Shown one piece after another: positions 46,458 to 58,420 of a stretch of 64,000 nt of DNA. The position numbers were made by a program, and so were the translations under genes. The notes below the pieces were generated by a model that was not told the DNA's origin, did no database searches, and was given only the letters and a program-made list of their open reading frames with translations. The stretch's first letter is position 1, and each line of letters begins with the position of its first letter. Source of the stretch: Portulaca oleracea (lineage: Eukaryota > Streptophyta > Magnoliopsida > Caryophyllales > Portulacaceae); the NCBI GenBank assembly GCA_029582165.1, contig CM055876.1:32805317-32869316 (forward strand), given 5' to 3'.

Positions 46458-47681
46458 ATGTCGTCATCAGCCTCCTTCGTTCCCGGGCAACAAGAGGAGA
46501 GAGAAGCTTCCGACATTCTCCCATCGGAACTCTGGACTGAAATACTCCTCCGACTCCCGGTACGATCTCTTCTCACTCTCAAATTGGTCTCCAAAACCTT
46601 GCTTTCTCTCATCAACAACCCTAATTTCGGACCCCTCCATTTCTCTCGCTTTCACAACTGCTATCCTCAATCAAACTCAACCGGCTCTAATATATTACTC
46701 TTAGAACGCCAGATAACCCAGTTTTATAGATCCAACTGCGATTATTTCCTTGTGCGTCAGAGCTCTGCACCACGAGAAAGTATTGAATTCAGAACTCATG
46801 TATGCTGGGATGAATGTTGTGACATTGTGGGTAGTGTGCATGGTTTGTTGTTATTTTGTTCACCCTCAAAATACATGATCTTGTACAACCCCTTGGTTGG
46901 AAAACGACTTATGATCCCTCGATCCCCTTCATCTGACCTGGGTGGGTCCCAATTAGGGTTTGGGTATGACCCTGTCACCGATGATTATAAGGTTGTGACC
47001 ATTGTATATGTTAAAGATGAACCCTTAAACCCTGAGGCACAAGTTCATGCTTCCCCTCGAGCCTTAGTAGAGGTTTACAGCCTTAGGTTAGGGTCATGGA
47101 GGACACTTGGGTTTGATGTTCTGTCTCGTGGCTGGTTTTTGGAAATGGATGTTTATGTCAACGGGTGTTTACACTGGATAGCTGGTTTGGATGAAAATTA
47201 TCATGGACCGTATGATTATCACCTCACCCATATTGTCTCTTTCGATCTGGGTACCGAGCAGTTTAGCTACAGAGAATTGCCTGATTTTGATGAGGGTCAA
47301 TTCTATGATATGAAACTGCTTTTGGTTTTGTTCCATGGATCACTTGCAGTGGTATGTATGTTTGCCCGTCAAATTTCGTTTTGGGTGATGAGGGAGAGTG
47401 ATTGGAGTATGGAATATCGTATAGTGTCGGTGCCGAATATGCTTACTTACCTCCTAAATGAAGCTTTTCGCATTTTTAGTGCAATCTTCGCAGAGGAGAG
47501 TAATGAGCTCATGGCTGCTGGTTATTATGGTATGGTATCCTACAACATTGGGACCCAAGAATTCAAGCGTTGTGATGACAATGTGACTTATGTGGTTAAG
47601 TATGTTGAAAGCTTGATCTGGGGAGAATGGGTTGATTTAGACGATCTTGACAAGTGGTTGTACTGGTACGAAGAAGATTAG
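46458..47681 (+). CDS. F-box protein with FBA domain, copy 2
   Basis: This single-exon gene encodes 407 residues. The F-box lies at about 18-57 (SDILPSELWTEILLRLPVRS), followed by the FBA region with YNPLVGKRLMIPRS, LGFGYDPVTDDYKVV, SWRTLGFDVL, VYVNGCLHWIAG and SFDLGTEQFSYRELPDF. The start at 46458 (MSSSASFVPG) has the short hydrophilic leader of the family. It is predicted to be a substrate receptor of an SCF ubiquitin ligase with unknown target. Its closest relatives in the window are the copy at 49812 and the relic at 33200, which even shares its 3' untranslated sequence. Confidence 0.9.
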   Translation: MSSSASFVPGQQEEREASDILPSELWTEILLRLPVRSLLTLKLVSKTLLSLINNPNFGPLHFSRFHNCYPQSNSTGSNILLLERQITQFYRSNCDYFLVRQSSAPRESIEFRTHVCWDECCDIVGSVHGLLLFCSPSKYMILYNPLVGKRLMIPRSPSSDLGGSQLGFGYDPVTDDYKVVTIVYVKDEPLNPEAQVHASPRALVEVYSLRLGSWRTLGFDVLSRGWFLEMDVYVNGCLHWIAGLDENYHGPYDYHLTHIVSFDLGTEQFSYRELPDFDEGQFYDMKLLLVLFHGSLAVVCMFARQISFWVMRESDWSMEYRIVSVPNMLTYLLNEAFRIFSAIFAEESNELMAAGYYGMVSYNIGTQEFKRCDDNVTYVVKYVESLIWGEWVDLDDLDKWLYWYEED

Positions 47682-49338
47682 ACAATCAATGGATTATGGA
47701 ACCCTAGAAATGGGTGGAAGAAGTTCAAGTTGCTAATCAATGGAACCCTAGAAAACAGGTGGAAAAGGTCCAAGTTGTATGTCTACTATGTAGGCTATGT
47801 AACATCTTTTGCTTGTCACTGTGGAGTTGGTTTCTAGACTTTATAGTTAGTTTGTAGCTAAAATATTTTGTTGTGCTGCTCGAGTATGGCGTATTTGGAT
47901 CAAGTACTTCTGCTATATGTAGCTAAAATCTTACGTTGTGCTGCTCATGTATGGTGTGTCTTAGGATCAAATAATTTTCTTGTATATACGTTGTAGCAAC
48001 TTTTCTGTAAATTATGAAAGGGTTATATGGCTTTACGTAAAATTTGATTTTGGAAATGTTTTAGCAAACTATTATGGATCGAATTGCATAAGATCACCTC
48101 TAACAAACATGAAAATGGTATCCAAGATATTGATCCAATGAATAGTACTCTCTCTGTTTGAAATTATCTGTCATTTGGAGTTGATTTACTAATACTAATG
48201 TGCCTAATATTTATGGGGTAGTTATGAACATAATTACTAGAATGATCTTATTACTTTTTAATAGCTCTCATTCTACCACAATAATTATCAAGGGTAAAAT
48301 AGTAAAATCAATATTTAATAGACTATCATGATTAAAAAATGATAGATAATTAGAAACGAGAAAAATTAGTTAAAGTGACAGATAAAAAAACGGAGGGAGT
48401 ATGTTAATAAACGCATATCTATAGGTTGCTTAAGGGTGGCCCGTAGCTAAAAAAATTACTAGTAATTTAGTTTAATTTGAGTTAAAAATTATGGCAATAT
48501 GTTTTCCAAGTGAATATAGTAATATTTTTGACTCCCCTCATACAATGATCTAAATTTGCTGTTAAAATAATGATTTAAAATACAACATTAATATATTGAA
48601 TTTATTGAAATGTATTTTCATATAGAATAAATGTAGTGATATAATTTTTGAAAATATATTATTTTAAAAAAGTAAATGTTGAAACTTTATTGACTATTCA
48701 ATTCCCTTCATTCTATATTATTTATCGTTTTGAAAATTGTGTTAATCAAATTTTATAAACATTGAACATCAAATTATAAATATATATAGTAATTGGTTAT
48801 ATATACTCAATATATAATATTATAATTATAATAAAATATTATATTAAAAATTATCAATTAAAAAGTGATATTAAAAACTATAAAGATGAATCTGTTCTTT
48901 TATACGGCTGGCAATTTTCGGTGCCATAGCCCACCACACTTTGCCACAATCCACCACAATATATTATTCCACCACAAGTTATTTTTTCATAATTATCAAT
49001 ACAATAATTTTTTTAACCATCCAAAAACAATACAATATTTCAACTTACTTTTTCCAATTACTTTTTCACAATTACCAATACTATATATATAATACAAAAA
49101 GCTCACCACAATTCCACCGTACCCGTCACAATTTCACCACACTACGTAAAATAACATGGTTAATTGATGAATAATATGCAGCATAGGGTTACATACTGAC
49201 ATTGCCGGATCATAACAATTAACCGGTAAATGTTAAAAGAGCGGAGGAAAACCTCAAATTCAAAAGTGCCGTGCTTAATTTTCCGAACCAAAAGTCAAGC
49301 AATTTTTATTGACTTCCTATACGAATGGCAGAAGGGAG
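47682..49338. other. Intergenic region with MITEs
   Basis: No gene is seen. The region has the F-box copy 2 3' untranslated sequence, an intact Stowaway-like MITE (48148-48399), a degraded relative of the same family (about 48705-48885), and a CCACAAT-rich repeat (about 48890-49160) with ends like the MITE at 6426. Confidence 0.6.
48148..48399. mobile_element. Stowaway-like MITE, intact
   Basis: The ends are CTCTCTCTGTTTG and the complement of CTCCCTCCGTTTT, flanked by TA on both sides. Confidence 0.8.
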
Positions 49339-49708
49339 ATTCTACCATAGTTGAATTTATTTTCAACTATGGTAGTTGAAATGTATAATTGCTCTTAATT
49401 TTATCATTAAAAATTAAAATTAATATATATATTCCCCATAAGACTTGTTACACTAAGTAAATCTATATATTAAGTTACAATTTTTTTACAAAATTGAATA
49501 TTTTAAAGGAAATTCTACCATAGTTGACTTTTTTTCAACTATCGTAGTTGAAAAGTGAAAAGATCATTAATCAAAGTAACTTGATATAATAATTAATTAT
49601 GTTTAGGAGGATATAAATCTTTTTAAAAAATATAATTTACTTTTAATAAATGAATGGGATAAAATTTTCAACTACCATAGTTGAAAATAAATTCAACTAT
49701 GGTAGAAT
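49339..49708. mobile_element. Foldback-type MITE just upstream of F-box copy 3
   Basis: The outer inverted repeats are about 43 bp (49339-49381 and 49664-49708). Each is itself a hairpin: ATTCTACCATAGTTGAA followed by TTCAACTATGGTAG. A third, slightly changed copy of the hairpin lies inside at about 49507-49556. The right end is about 100 bp before the F-box start codon. Confidence 0.85.
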
Positions 49709-49811
49709 TTTCAATTGCAGAATTGCATTAATTTCCCCAGCTGCTTGGCTAATCTCATCACTGAGTCTGTGTGTCACCGCTCATCGCCTCATCCCAAGCT
49801 CACACTTCCAA

Positions 49812-51071
49812 ATGTCATCGTCGATAGTCTCTCCTCACCCTGAAATCGCCACCGACGCTTCCCGGCGGGAAGAAGAGTCAGAAACTTCCGACATTCTCCC
49901 GTCGGAACTCTGGTCGGAGATATTTGTCCGACTCCCGGTACGGTCTCTTCTCACTCTCCAATGTGTTTCCAAAACCTTTCTCTCTCTAATCCTAAACCCT
50001 AACTTCACTTCCCTCCATTTCTCTCGCTATAACAGCTCTTATTCCCAGTCAAACCCCTCTGATTTGTTCATCTTAGGGCGCGAATTCGTCCCCTCTTTCG
50101 TTTCATATCCCTTGGATTTGGAGCGATACTATAATTATTATCTCGCCCGTTGTAGCTATTCACCTGCGGAAACTACTGAATTTGGGTATCATGTTCATTG
50201 GGGTAGTCGTTGTGATGTAATTGGTAGTGTGCATGGGTTGTTCTTGCTCCAGAGGCACTCCCCCTCATCGAAAGATATGATTTTGTGCAACCCTTCGATT
50301 AGGAAACGAATGATTATCCCCCCATCGCCTTCTTCTCACCTTGGTTGGAGTAAATTAGGGTTTGGGTATGATTCTGTGAACAATGATTATAAGATTGTGT
50401 CAATTGTATATGTTAAAGATCAACCCTTAAACCCTGAATCCCAAGATCAGGTTCGAGCTTCACCTTGTACCGTGATAGAGGTTTACAGCCTTAGGAGTTT
50501 GTCATGGAAGACAATTGGGACTGATTTTATGTCTAGTGGCTGTAAATTTAGAGAGGGCTGTGTTTATGTAAATGGGGCTTTGTACTGGGTAGAAGGTCAG
50601 GATATGTATTATTTTGGAGCCCGTGAGTTTGATCTCTCCCCTGTTGTTTCATTCGATCTGGGGACGGAGTTGGTTAGCTACTCAGGATTGCCCGACTTTC
50701 ATGTCAGTGATGGCACGGTTAATGTGGGGAGGCTTCTCTTGTCTTTCCATGGATACATTGCGGTGTTGTATGTCACTGTCTGCAAAGTCTCGGTCTGGGT
50801 AATGAGGGGGAGTAATTGGGAGGAAGAATGGACAGTAGAATCTAATCCTATGTTGTACAACTTTTTGTTCAGTGAAAAGGGTTGCATTACGAGCGCAATC
50901 TTCTCCAATGAGAGTAACGAACTCTTGGTTGCAGGATTTAATGGTATGGTTTCATATGACCTGAAAACCCAACAGTTTAGGTTTCGTGATCCCCCAGTGA
51001 TTTATGTAGATAAGTATGTGGATAGCTTGCTTTGGAGGTCCTTGGAAGCCACTGATGGGGGCCAGGAATAG
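49812..51071 (+). CDS. F-box protein with FBA domain, copy 3
   Basis: This single-exon gene encodes 419 residues from the ATG at 49812. The F-box is at about 27-66 (SDILPSELWSEIFVRLPVRS). The FBA region shows CNPSIRKRMIIPPSP, LGFGYDSVNNDYKIVSI, SLSWKTIG, VYVNGALYWVEG and SFDLGTELVSY. The frame is open 54 codons further upstream (49650), but that extension reads through the inverted repeat of the foldback MITE and has no family match, so 49812 (MSSSIV) is preferred. It should act as an SCF substrate receptor; the target is unknown. The position of the MITE suggests that part of the 5' untranslated region or promoter is element-derived. Confidence 0.9.
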   Translation: MSSSIVSPHPEIATDASRREEESETSDILPSELWSEIFVRLPVRSLLTLQCVSKTFLSLILNPNFTSLHFSRYNSSYSQSNPSDLFILGREFVPSFVSYPLDLERYYNYYLARCSYSPAETTEFGYHVHWGSRCDVIGSVHGLFLLQRHSPSSKDMILCNPSIRKRMIIPPSPSSHLGWSKLGFGYDSVNNDYKIVSIVYVKDQPLNPESQDQVRASPCTVIEVYSLRSLSWKTIGTDFMSSGCKFREGCVYVNGALYWVEGQDMYYFGAREFDLSPVVSFDLGTELVSYSGLPDFHVSDGTVNVGRLLLSFHGYIAVLYVTVCKVSVWVMRGSNWEEEWTVESNPMLYNFLFSEKGCITSAIFSNESNELLVAGFNGMVSYDLKTQQFRFRDPPVIYVDKYVDSLLWRSLEATDGGQE

Positions 51072-51710
51072 ACAATTAACCACTGGACCGTTAGAATGTA
51101 ATCTTGTTGCAGAAGTTCAAGTCGAGAGATGTGCAATGCCTTTTATGCTCACTTATGGGGTTTGTTTTCTTATGCTTTCTAAAACCTAATGCCGCAGCAT
51201 AATGTGTTCATGTTTTTGGGGTGGGCATACTGTATTAATTTGTACAGGAGAATCAAGTGTACATCTAACCATATGTATTTGTTAAACAATATGGTGTATG
51301 GTTGTATTGCCTGTGTCATTCTGGAATTGTTTTGCCAAATCAGGCTGTTTATTTAATATTCATTGTGATGTCTCTGGTTGAATTATTAAGAACATCCTTG
51401 AGATGATTCATGAGCTGCTGATTGTAACGTATGAGGAACGTGTGTCGCCACAAGGCAATATAACAGCAAGGCATAAGGGGTGGCATTGCTGAGGACTCGC
51501 TTCTTGTCAGCTTTGTCTGTTATATAAACAGCCTTGTCTATCATATCATGACCAAGCAACCATTTCTATCACGAATAGATAACACAATTTCGCCAACATA
51601 CATGTTATCAATTGCACCTCTTTTCCAAGTGAAACGTAAACTAAAGTATGAAATGGGTGAACTCAAGCAGCTAGCTGTAATGGAGAGTAACTACCTGAGA
51701 GTAAGAACCA

Positions 51711-51796
<86 letters not shown>

Positions 51797-52653
51797 AATC
51801 TATGAGGATGCACTTTTTATTCTTTCATCATATACATATTTGTAGTTTGAGTTCATAATTTAACACATGACCATACATCAATAAATCTATGACTTAACAA
51901 TTTTCATTTTTTGAGTATGTGTGTATTTGTTAATTTTATGAATATGCTTACAAATTTATATGAATATGCTCATCAAAATATATACATTTGAAGATATGCT
52001 CAGAGCACGATACTCACTGCAGTATACTCCTGGTAACACTTGGATTGAATTCTGTTAGCAATTTACAATTTAGAGTAGCTACCTGAGAGTAACACTTATT
52101 TACAATTAATCGATGTCCATAGTTTGGATAGTTGAAAAAGATTAATTTTTATTTTTAAACTTGAGTTGTAATAGACTAGAAAACATCTTCTAGTAATTAA
52201 TTTTCCATGAAGTCGTAGGCATCGAACGATTTTTAAATGGTGGGTTAGTTGAAACCAATCTCTGTATATTGTCAAAATTTAGAGTAGACTACTACATCTA
52301 ACCAGAATTTCATAGTATTGATTTGGGTATTTTTATTTACCAAATTGTCGGTAGAAATATAGAAAATATAAAAAGTATCAATAACATCAGCACTTATCCC
52401 CACCATCAATCAACCTTTATTACAGTGATTCTGCACCCCGATTGTGAATTGTGATTGGTCTCGTTTCAAATACTAAAATAGATGATTATGAAGATATGGA
52501 CCATTAATAAGAATTATATGATAACGGTTATGTATGCGTTACTGCGTTAGTATATGTGCTCTACTCTGTATTTTAGTACACTCCTATTTGCCCCTTTCTT
52601 TCCAAAACATCCCATACATTCAAGCATTATTGCCAGCTCACATTTCATCATCA
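51072..52653. other. Intergenic region with AG microsatellite
   Basis: No gene is seen. The open frame that spans the AG repeat (51548-51805) is repeat-driven. The region also contains the F-box copy 3 3' flank. Confidence 0.6.
51715..51790. repeat. (AG)n microsatellite
   Basis: This is an uninterrupted AG run of about 38 units. Confidence 0.97.
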
Positions 52654-53810
52654 ATGGCTTGCACTGAGCGAAAAATTGCCGGAGATTCTCGCTGTCGGGT
52701 TGAAGAAGAGAAGGAACCAACTGACATTTTCCCATTGGAACTCTGGATGGAAATACTGGTTCGACTCCCGGTACAAACTCTCCTCATTCTGAAGTCTGTT
52801 TCCAAAATCTTCCTCTCCCTAATCCAAAACCCTGATTTTGTTCATCTGCACCTAACCCTCTTCAACACCCTTTATTCTGATTCTAAGAGTTCTAGCCTCT
52901 TGCTCTTGAAACGCCCGGGCAATCCTTATTCCACCGAATGGAAATTTCTAGTGCGCCCTTGTAGTGATCCTGAGAAACCTACTGAATGTGCATTTCGTAT
53001 ACACGGAGATGCAGATTTTGGCTGTTGCGTACTGGGTTATGTTCATGGGTTGGCATTGATGGAAGTGAAAAGGAAGGATTTGTCATCAGAAGACATGATT
53101 TTGTGCAATCCTTCAATTGGGAAATCCCAAATTATTCCACCACCACCGTCCTCTGAACTTGGCTCGACCTTTTTCAGGTTTGGGCATGATCCAGTGACCA
53201 ATGATTATAAGATCTTGTCGATTGCGCGTCATGGAGGACACTTGGGTTTGATCTTATTTCTGGGGACTGGTATTTACATGGATGTGTTTTCCTGAATGGG
53301 GTTTTGCATTGGATGGCTCATTTTGGTGAACGTCGTCCTGACTCCCATATTGTATCATTCGATCTGGGCACGGAGTTATTTAGCTACAGAGAATTGCCAG
53401 ATTTTAAGGAAAAGAATAATGGCGACTTGGTTGATATTGATGATATGGATCCCGTTATTGTTGATAAACTGCTTGTGATATACCATGAATCAGTTGCAGT
53501 GTTCTGTGTCACCATTGATGATGACATTACTATTTGGGTGATGACGGAGAAGGGTTGGACTAAAGAATGTAAGATAGAATGCGACCATGGATTGTCCGGC
53601 TACTTAATCAATGAAGGATTTCTGATGGAGAGCACAATCTTCTCTAAAGAGAGCAACGAGCTGTTGTTTGGCTGGTATTATGGTATGACGTCGTACAGCC
53701 TTGAAACACGACGGTTTAGGCATTACGTCTGCGATGTTACCTATGTGGACAAGTATGTGGATAGCTTACTTTGGAGGGAGTCATTGCCAAGGGTAGATGG
53801 TCAGTACTGA
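52654..53810 (+). pseudogene. F-box gene copy 4, frameshifted by a deletion
   Basis: The first frame (52654-53295) encodes an F-box (about residues 27-60, TDIFPLELWMEILVRLPVQT) and half of the FBA region up to FGHDPVTNDYKILSIA. It then passes out of frame and stops at 53295. The second half continues in another frame (GFDLISGDWYLHG..., then HWMAHFGE, SFDLGTELFSYRELPDF) to 53810. Comparison with copies 2 and 5 shows that about 80 bp encoding the VEVYSL segment is missing near 53226-53232. The domain is split, so it is most likely a recent pseudogene; expression of a truncated F-box-only protein cannot be excluded. Confidence 0.85.
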
Positions 53811-54234
53811 ACCCTTGTGGAACCAGCGACAAAACTTCAAGTTGAATGTGCGAGTCCAGTGACATCTTTTGTGATGACTTGGTAGGTTTCATTTGGCATT
53901 TTGGCTTTCTAGATTTATGGTTTCTTAGGAGCTAAGTATGATTTCTACATTATTGTTATTATTGTAAAACCTTAGCTAGTTATTAAAATTGAAAATAACT
54001 TTTTGAGAAAATGCTTATGATTAGATGAATGTTCATACATCTCTTTCAACACTTGAAACACAAAAATGAAAAATAAAAATCAAATCAAATGCTAAATGAA
54101 ACATAAAAATTTAAAATTTAAAACTAACAAGCAAGAATGTTATTGGACTATGGACATCAATTGGGCTAAACATGTAAATTACAAGAAAAAAATGGCTGCA
54201 TGCATGTAATTGGGTGTACGGAGAACTATGATCC
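53811..54234. other. 3' flank of F-box copy 4
   Basis: This is AT-rich DNA with no gene; it ends at the left duplication of the MULE. Confidence 0.6.
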
Positions 54235-54444
54235 GGACTCACAATCATTTTTTGGGCATTGCTCTTTGTCGCCTTTATTTTGCTGTTCGTCGCCCTTAAT
54301 TGACATAAAATTTCCATTTCATACCCTTACCCTCAATACTTCCCAAACTCTTTCTCCCTCTTTCTCTCTCCTTCTCTCTCTAGAATAAACTACCACTCTT
54401 TTATCCAGAAATCCTCAAAACAAAGCCTACTAATTTTTCTAGCA

Positions 54445-57400
54445 ATGAGTAATGAATCATCATCTGAAGAAGAAGAGGTAAATTTTATGTTTAATTGTTG
54501 TTTATTATGTTGAATTGGTAATTTTTGTGTCGAATTGTGCCATTTCTCGTTTAGACCAAGGCTGAGCGGCGGAAATGTCGCGGCCCAACCAAGGTCCAAG
54601 AGCGCCAGACAGTGCTGGACCAAGGCCCACCGCGCCCAAAGATGCGGCTCGACCTTGGTCCAGCTTGTCTGGCGCTCTTGGACCTTGGTTGGGCCGCGAC
54701 ATTTCCGCCGCTCAACCTTGGTACAGGCGCTTCTTGTACGTGATTGGGCCAAGGTTGAAACGCAATATGGACGTGCGATTATATTGTATAATTTTATGTT
54801 TTTTTTTTGAAAAAAAAACATGATTAATCTTATGTATAATTATATTTGATTAATTTTGTTTAGATGTTGCTTGAGGAACTTGGGGAAGACGGCATAGATT
54901 ATTCGGGACAATTTGCAACGGAGCAGTGGTTTGATAATATTAGTGACCTACATGCATGGGCCGACGGCATTGCTAGAGGATTTGGGTTCAGATTGGTCAG
55001 AGCATCTTACAAAAAGAATGGAAAAGTGGATTGTCCAGTGCGATGTTATCTGCGATGTTGGCGATATGGGAAATATCGAGGGAAAATAGGTACGATCGAT
55101 TGCAACAGTCAGTTAAACACGAAGACAAAATCGTGTCAGTGTCCATTCATGATATGCGCATTCTCTCCAACGGGGAAAGGTGGGTCGTCCGAACGCATCG
55201 TGACAAAGGGATGCATAATCATCGATTTATTCTTTACGAGGAGGGACACAGAAGGGGAAACCCGTTGACAGCTGAAATGAAAGTCCATGTACGTGAAATG
55301 ACTAACACTGGTTGCACTCCTGCTACGATACACACATCGTTGAAGCAGAATTTTCGGATCAGAAAGTCAACGTGGGCGAGATATACAACGAGATTTAAAG
55401 TTAGGTCGGAGGAGATGGATGGTCGGACACATGTGCAACATTGCCTTCACTTGGCAAATGAGCACGGCTACATGTCTTTGGATCGCGTGATGATGACGGC
55501 GAGTTGCATATGTTGTTTATGTGCCACCCATACTCGGTGAAGCTTCTTCGCACATATCCACAAGTTATACTCATCGGCGACGCATAAGACGAACAAGAAG
55601 AAATGGCCATGTTGTGAGATAGTTGGTGTCACCTGTACGAATCATAACTTTCTTGTTGCGTACTGCTTAATGAGAGATGAGCTGAAGGAGTCATATGAAT
55701 GGGTACTCGAAAAGTTGCATGAGATCCTGGGCGACGGTATGAAACCAAATGTGATCGTCACTGATAGAGAGCATGCTTTGTCATGGGCTATAGGACGCGT
55801 ATTTCATGGAGTTCCTCACCTATTATGTGTATGGCATATAGGGAACGACGTCGAGAGCAAAGTTAATGACCTGACTGGCGGGAAGAAGAATGGACAAGGA
55901 TCGTTTTTTAGGAACATGTGGTGGAACCGCGTCGTCTATTCGAGCACAATTGAGGAATTCGATTATAGATGGTCGTGTTTGGTGTCACATTGGGTTGGGA
56001 GAAGAGAAAAGATTGTTGAGTATTTGACCAATACATGGATGAAGTACAAGGAGAAGTTTGTGCAGGCATACACCGACGATGTCATTCACATGGGAAACAT
56101 CGCGACTTCTAGAGTTGAGAGTCAACATTCGACTTTCAAGTACTACCTCGGTAGCGGCTGTGGTTCATTTGATCGGTTGTTTAAAAGGGCTCATCACCAG
56201 ATAGAAAACCAACATACCGAGATCAGGAGGGCACTAGAGCAGTCAAGGAGTGGGCACGCAGTGTTGAGGAAATCCTCATTGTTCAAGCATCTACATGGTC
56301 GTGTTTCTCATTATGCGATGGACTTGATAAACAATGAGTACAGTAAGGTGTCGAAATTGAAGCACGGTTCGGAGCAACTGTGTCAACATATTCTGTGGAA
56401 AACACATCGCCTTCCATGTGCATGTTCGATGTTAAGCCTCCAGGCACGGGATGCTGATTTGTACGCGCAAGCTATTAACATCTTCTGGAGGCAACTTGAA
56501 GTGATAGGTGATAAAGATGGATCAGACACGGTGCCTGATCCATCTACCCAGGACGTTGAATTTTTCGACTCAATTGTGAACAAGATAAGGGCAAGTGATC
56601 CCGCTGTGATACGTCGGATGGCTCGGGTATTGAACAGTGAGATGCACCCAGATGAGCACGACATACCAGATCCTGAGAAAAAAGAACAGGGGAGAGGGAG
56701 ACCGTCTATAGGGAAGTCGACTAAACGTCAGCCAAGTAATTTTGAGTATCGTTGTTCAAAGAGTCAGAGCAGCAAATCTAGCACACGCGGTAGCAAGAAA
56801 CCTTCGAGCTCTTCTTCAGTTGGAGGAGGTGGATCATTTGGTAAGCAATATTATGTATTATTATGTGCAAAAATTAGCTGACAAAAAAATTAAATGTGTT
56901 AACAACTTTTAAATCATACGCACAGGGACCCAACAAATGACTACTGGTGCATTTCCTTGGCCAAATGACGTTCCTGATTTCATTATTCCATACATCATTG
57001 GCTGGACAGATGTTGTCGACGATTTATGTGGGTTTAGATGTATTGGAGAAGCTGGATTTGGTGGCCAACATAAGTGGGCTATCGTTAGAAATACCATGAG
57101 AAATGAAATCAAATCAAATCCGCAAATGTACGATGCGACTACGGCCGATGGCGCGATGCGCATTGCCATGAACGAGGATTGGAGGTCATTTGCATGGAAG
57201 ATGCGACCCGAACATTGGTTAGAAACACCTTCGATATGTTTCCACGCCACCATCTTGAACTACGTTTTGTTAGTCTCAAGAATGTTCATGGACGTGGCCA
57301 ACATACAACTGAGTCATGCATGACTGTTTTGCCACTCAACGTACCGACCGGTATTGTTGCTCCCGAACGCGTTGTAGCCCTAGCACATATCCACAAAGTC

Positions 57401-57562
57401 CACTACGTTCTCGTGCATTTGCAACAAGGATGTCCTTTACCTCCGTTGGATATTAGACGGAGACGTGCCTGCGACTACTCCGTTGAAGGGTTTGATGTCC
57501 CTCTTCTCGACCGTTCTCAGTTGTGGTCTAGACTTAGACAAATTCGTAGGGATAACATATGA
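54445..57562 (+). pseudogene. MULE transposase fused to an OTU-like protease domain, broken
   Basis: Exon 1 (54445-54477, MSNESSSEEEE) is followed by an intron ending at 54863. Exon 2 (54864-56840) carries the N-terminal DNA-binding-like part (WFDNISDLHAWADG, CQCPF) and the MULE transposase core. The core shows an IGDA site for the first catalytic Asp, VTDREHAL...HLLCVWHI for the second, and RVESQHSTFK for the Glu. An intron (56841-56925) joins in phase to exon 3 (56926-57562), whose DVVDDLCGFRC start, HYVLVHL and QGCPLPPL resemble an OTU cysteine protease. The usual DGNC around the catalytic Cys reads DLC here. Frameshifts near 55160, 55508 and 57235 and a stop with frameshift near 55588 destroy the protein. 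The transposase cannot be active. Confidence 0.8.
54556..54721. repeat. Long GC-rich hairpin in intron 1 of the MULE gene
   Basis: Two arms of about 71 bp (54556-54626 and 54651-54721) are inverted copies with very few differences around a 24-base loop. They contain CCAAGG/CCTTGG and GCGGCGGAAATGTCGCGG motifs and are much GC-richer than their surroundings. Confidence 0.9.
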
Positions 57563-57746
57563 TTTGGTCTGTATTATGCTACATTGTGGAAACATCATTC
57601 ATACAATATAAAAAGATGGTTTTGGGGCAACATTGTTCATACAATATAAAAAGAAACCAAACGATACCAAATCGTCACATACAACATAAACTAAATTTAA
57701 ATAAAGTTCAAATGTTCATGCAGAAATAAACACCGACAAACTACAA
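57563..57746. other. Spacer between OTU-like end and PMD end in the MULE
   Basis: This non-coding stretch has a short direct repeat (TTCATACAATATAAAAAGA twice) between the two convergent coding pieces. Confidence 0.6.
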
Positions 57747-58420
57747 TCAGTCATCATATTCCTCATCATCTTCTTCTTCATCATCCTCTTCTTCAACCTC
57801 TGGGGCCGGACGTGGGGGGGCCTGAATGTGCATATGCCGACACCACTGCTCATACATATCGAGGAGGCTGTTGTGAGTCTCAATTGATGCGTGACCACCC
57901 AACGGAATTCGAACATATGCACTGCACGTCGTGGCCACTCATGAGCCCACTACAACATGAAACAAACATTCGATCCATCAAATTAGTAGGAAATAAATAT
58001 ACATTTAAATCAACTTGTAAATAAATAAAAATCAATTACTTACATATTCCGAAGTCGAAGGATCATCTACGACGGCCGGGCCCGGGTTGTAATCCTGGAT
58101 CGAATGCGGTGTGAGACATTGCAGAACCAATCAGAATCGATTCTGCATCCCATGGGGTACGACACTGTTTCCATAGCACAGGTGACATGGAGTTGGTCTG
58201 TGGAAATCGGGACCACCCTACATCAACTAGTGCATCGCTACAAGCCAAAATATATGTACCATTTGCTGGGCGGCTTTCCTTTTGTGGTGGGTCTGGGGCG
58301 CCGGGGATTTTCTGGACAAGACCAAGCTGACGGACAGTACGAATAGGCATGTAGGGCTCAGTCACATCATAAGCCCGAAGGACACCATGGTACGTCGTAC
58401 GCAGACATGATTTCCATCCA
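57747..58420 (-). pseudogene. Plant mobile domain (PMD, MAIN-like) C-terminal piece
   Basis: On the minus strand, an open stretch from about 58365 to 58063 reads EPYMPIRTVRQLGLVQKIPG, followed by proline-rich sequence. This is the conserved C-terminal motif of the plant mobile domain (Y-P-x-R-x-x-RQ-F-G-x-x-Q-x-IP). After an intron-like gap with an acceptor near 57950, a second stretch (to the stop at 57747) reads RIPLGGHASIETHNSLLDMY and ends in a very acidic tail (EVEEEDDEEEDDEEYDD). PMD proteins occur in MULEs, in Ty3-type elements and in the domesticated MAIN/MAIL genes. The N-terminal two thirds of the domain are missing, so this is a remnant, convergent with the transposase gene. Confidence 0.65.

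Noticed and set aside
49650..49811. Upstream start of F-box copy 3
   Set aside because: It translates the MITE inverted repeat; related copies begin with short MSSS- or MAS-type leaders matching the start at 49812.
51548..51805. Open frame across the AG microsatellite
   Set aside because: Most of it is an arginine-glutamate repeat produced by the AG run; no conserved part.
57716..57938. Acidic-tail frame read as an independent protein
   Set aside because: It is better explained as the last exon of the antisense PMD gene of the MULE.
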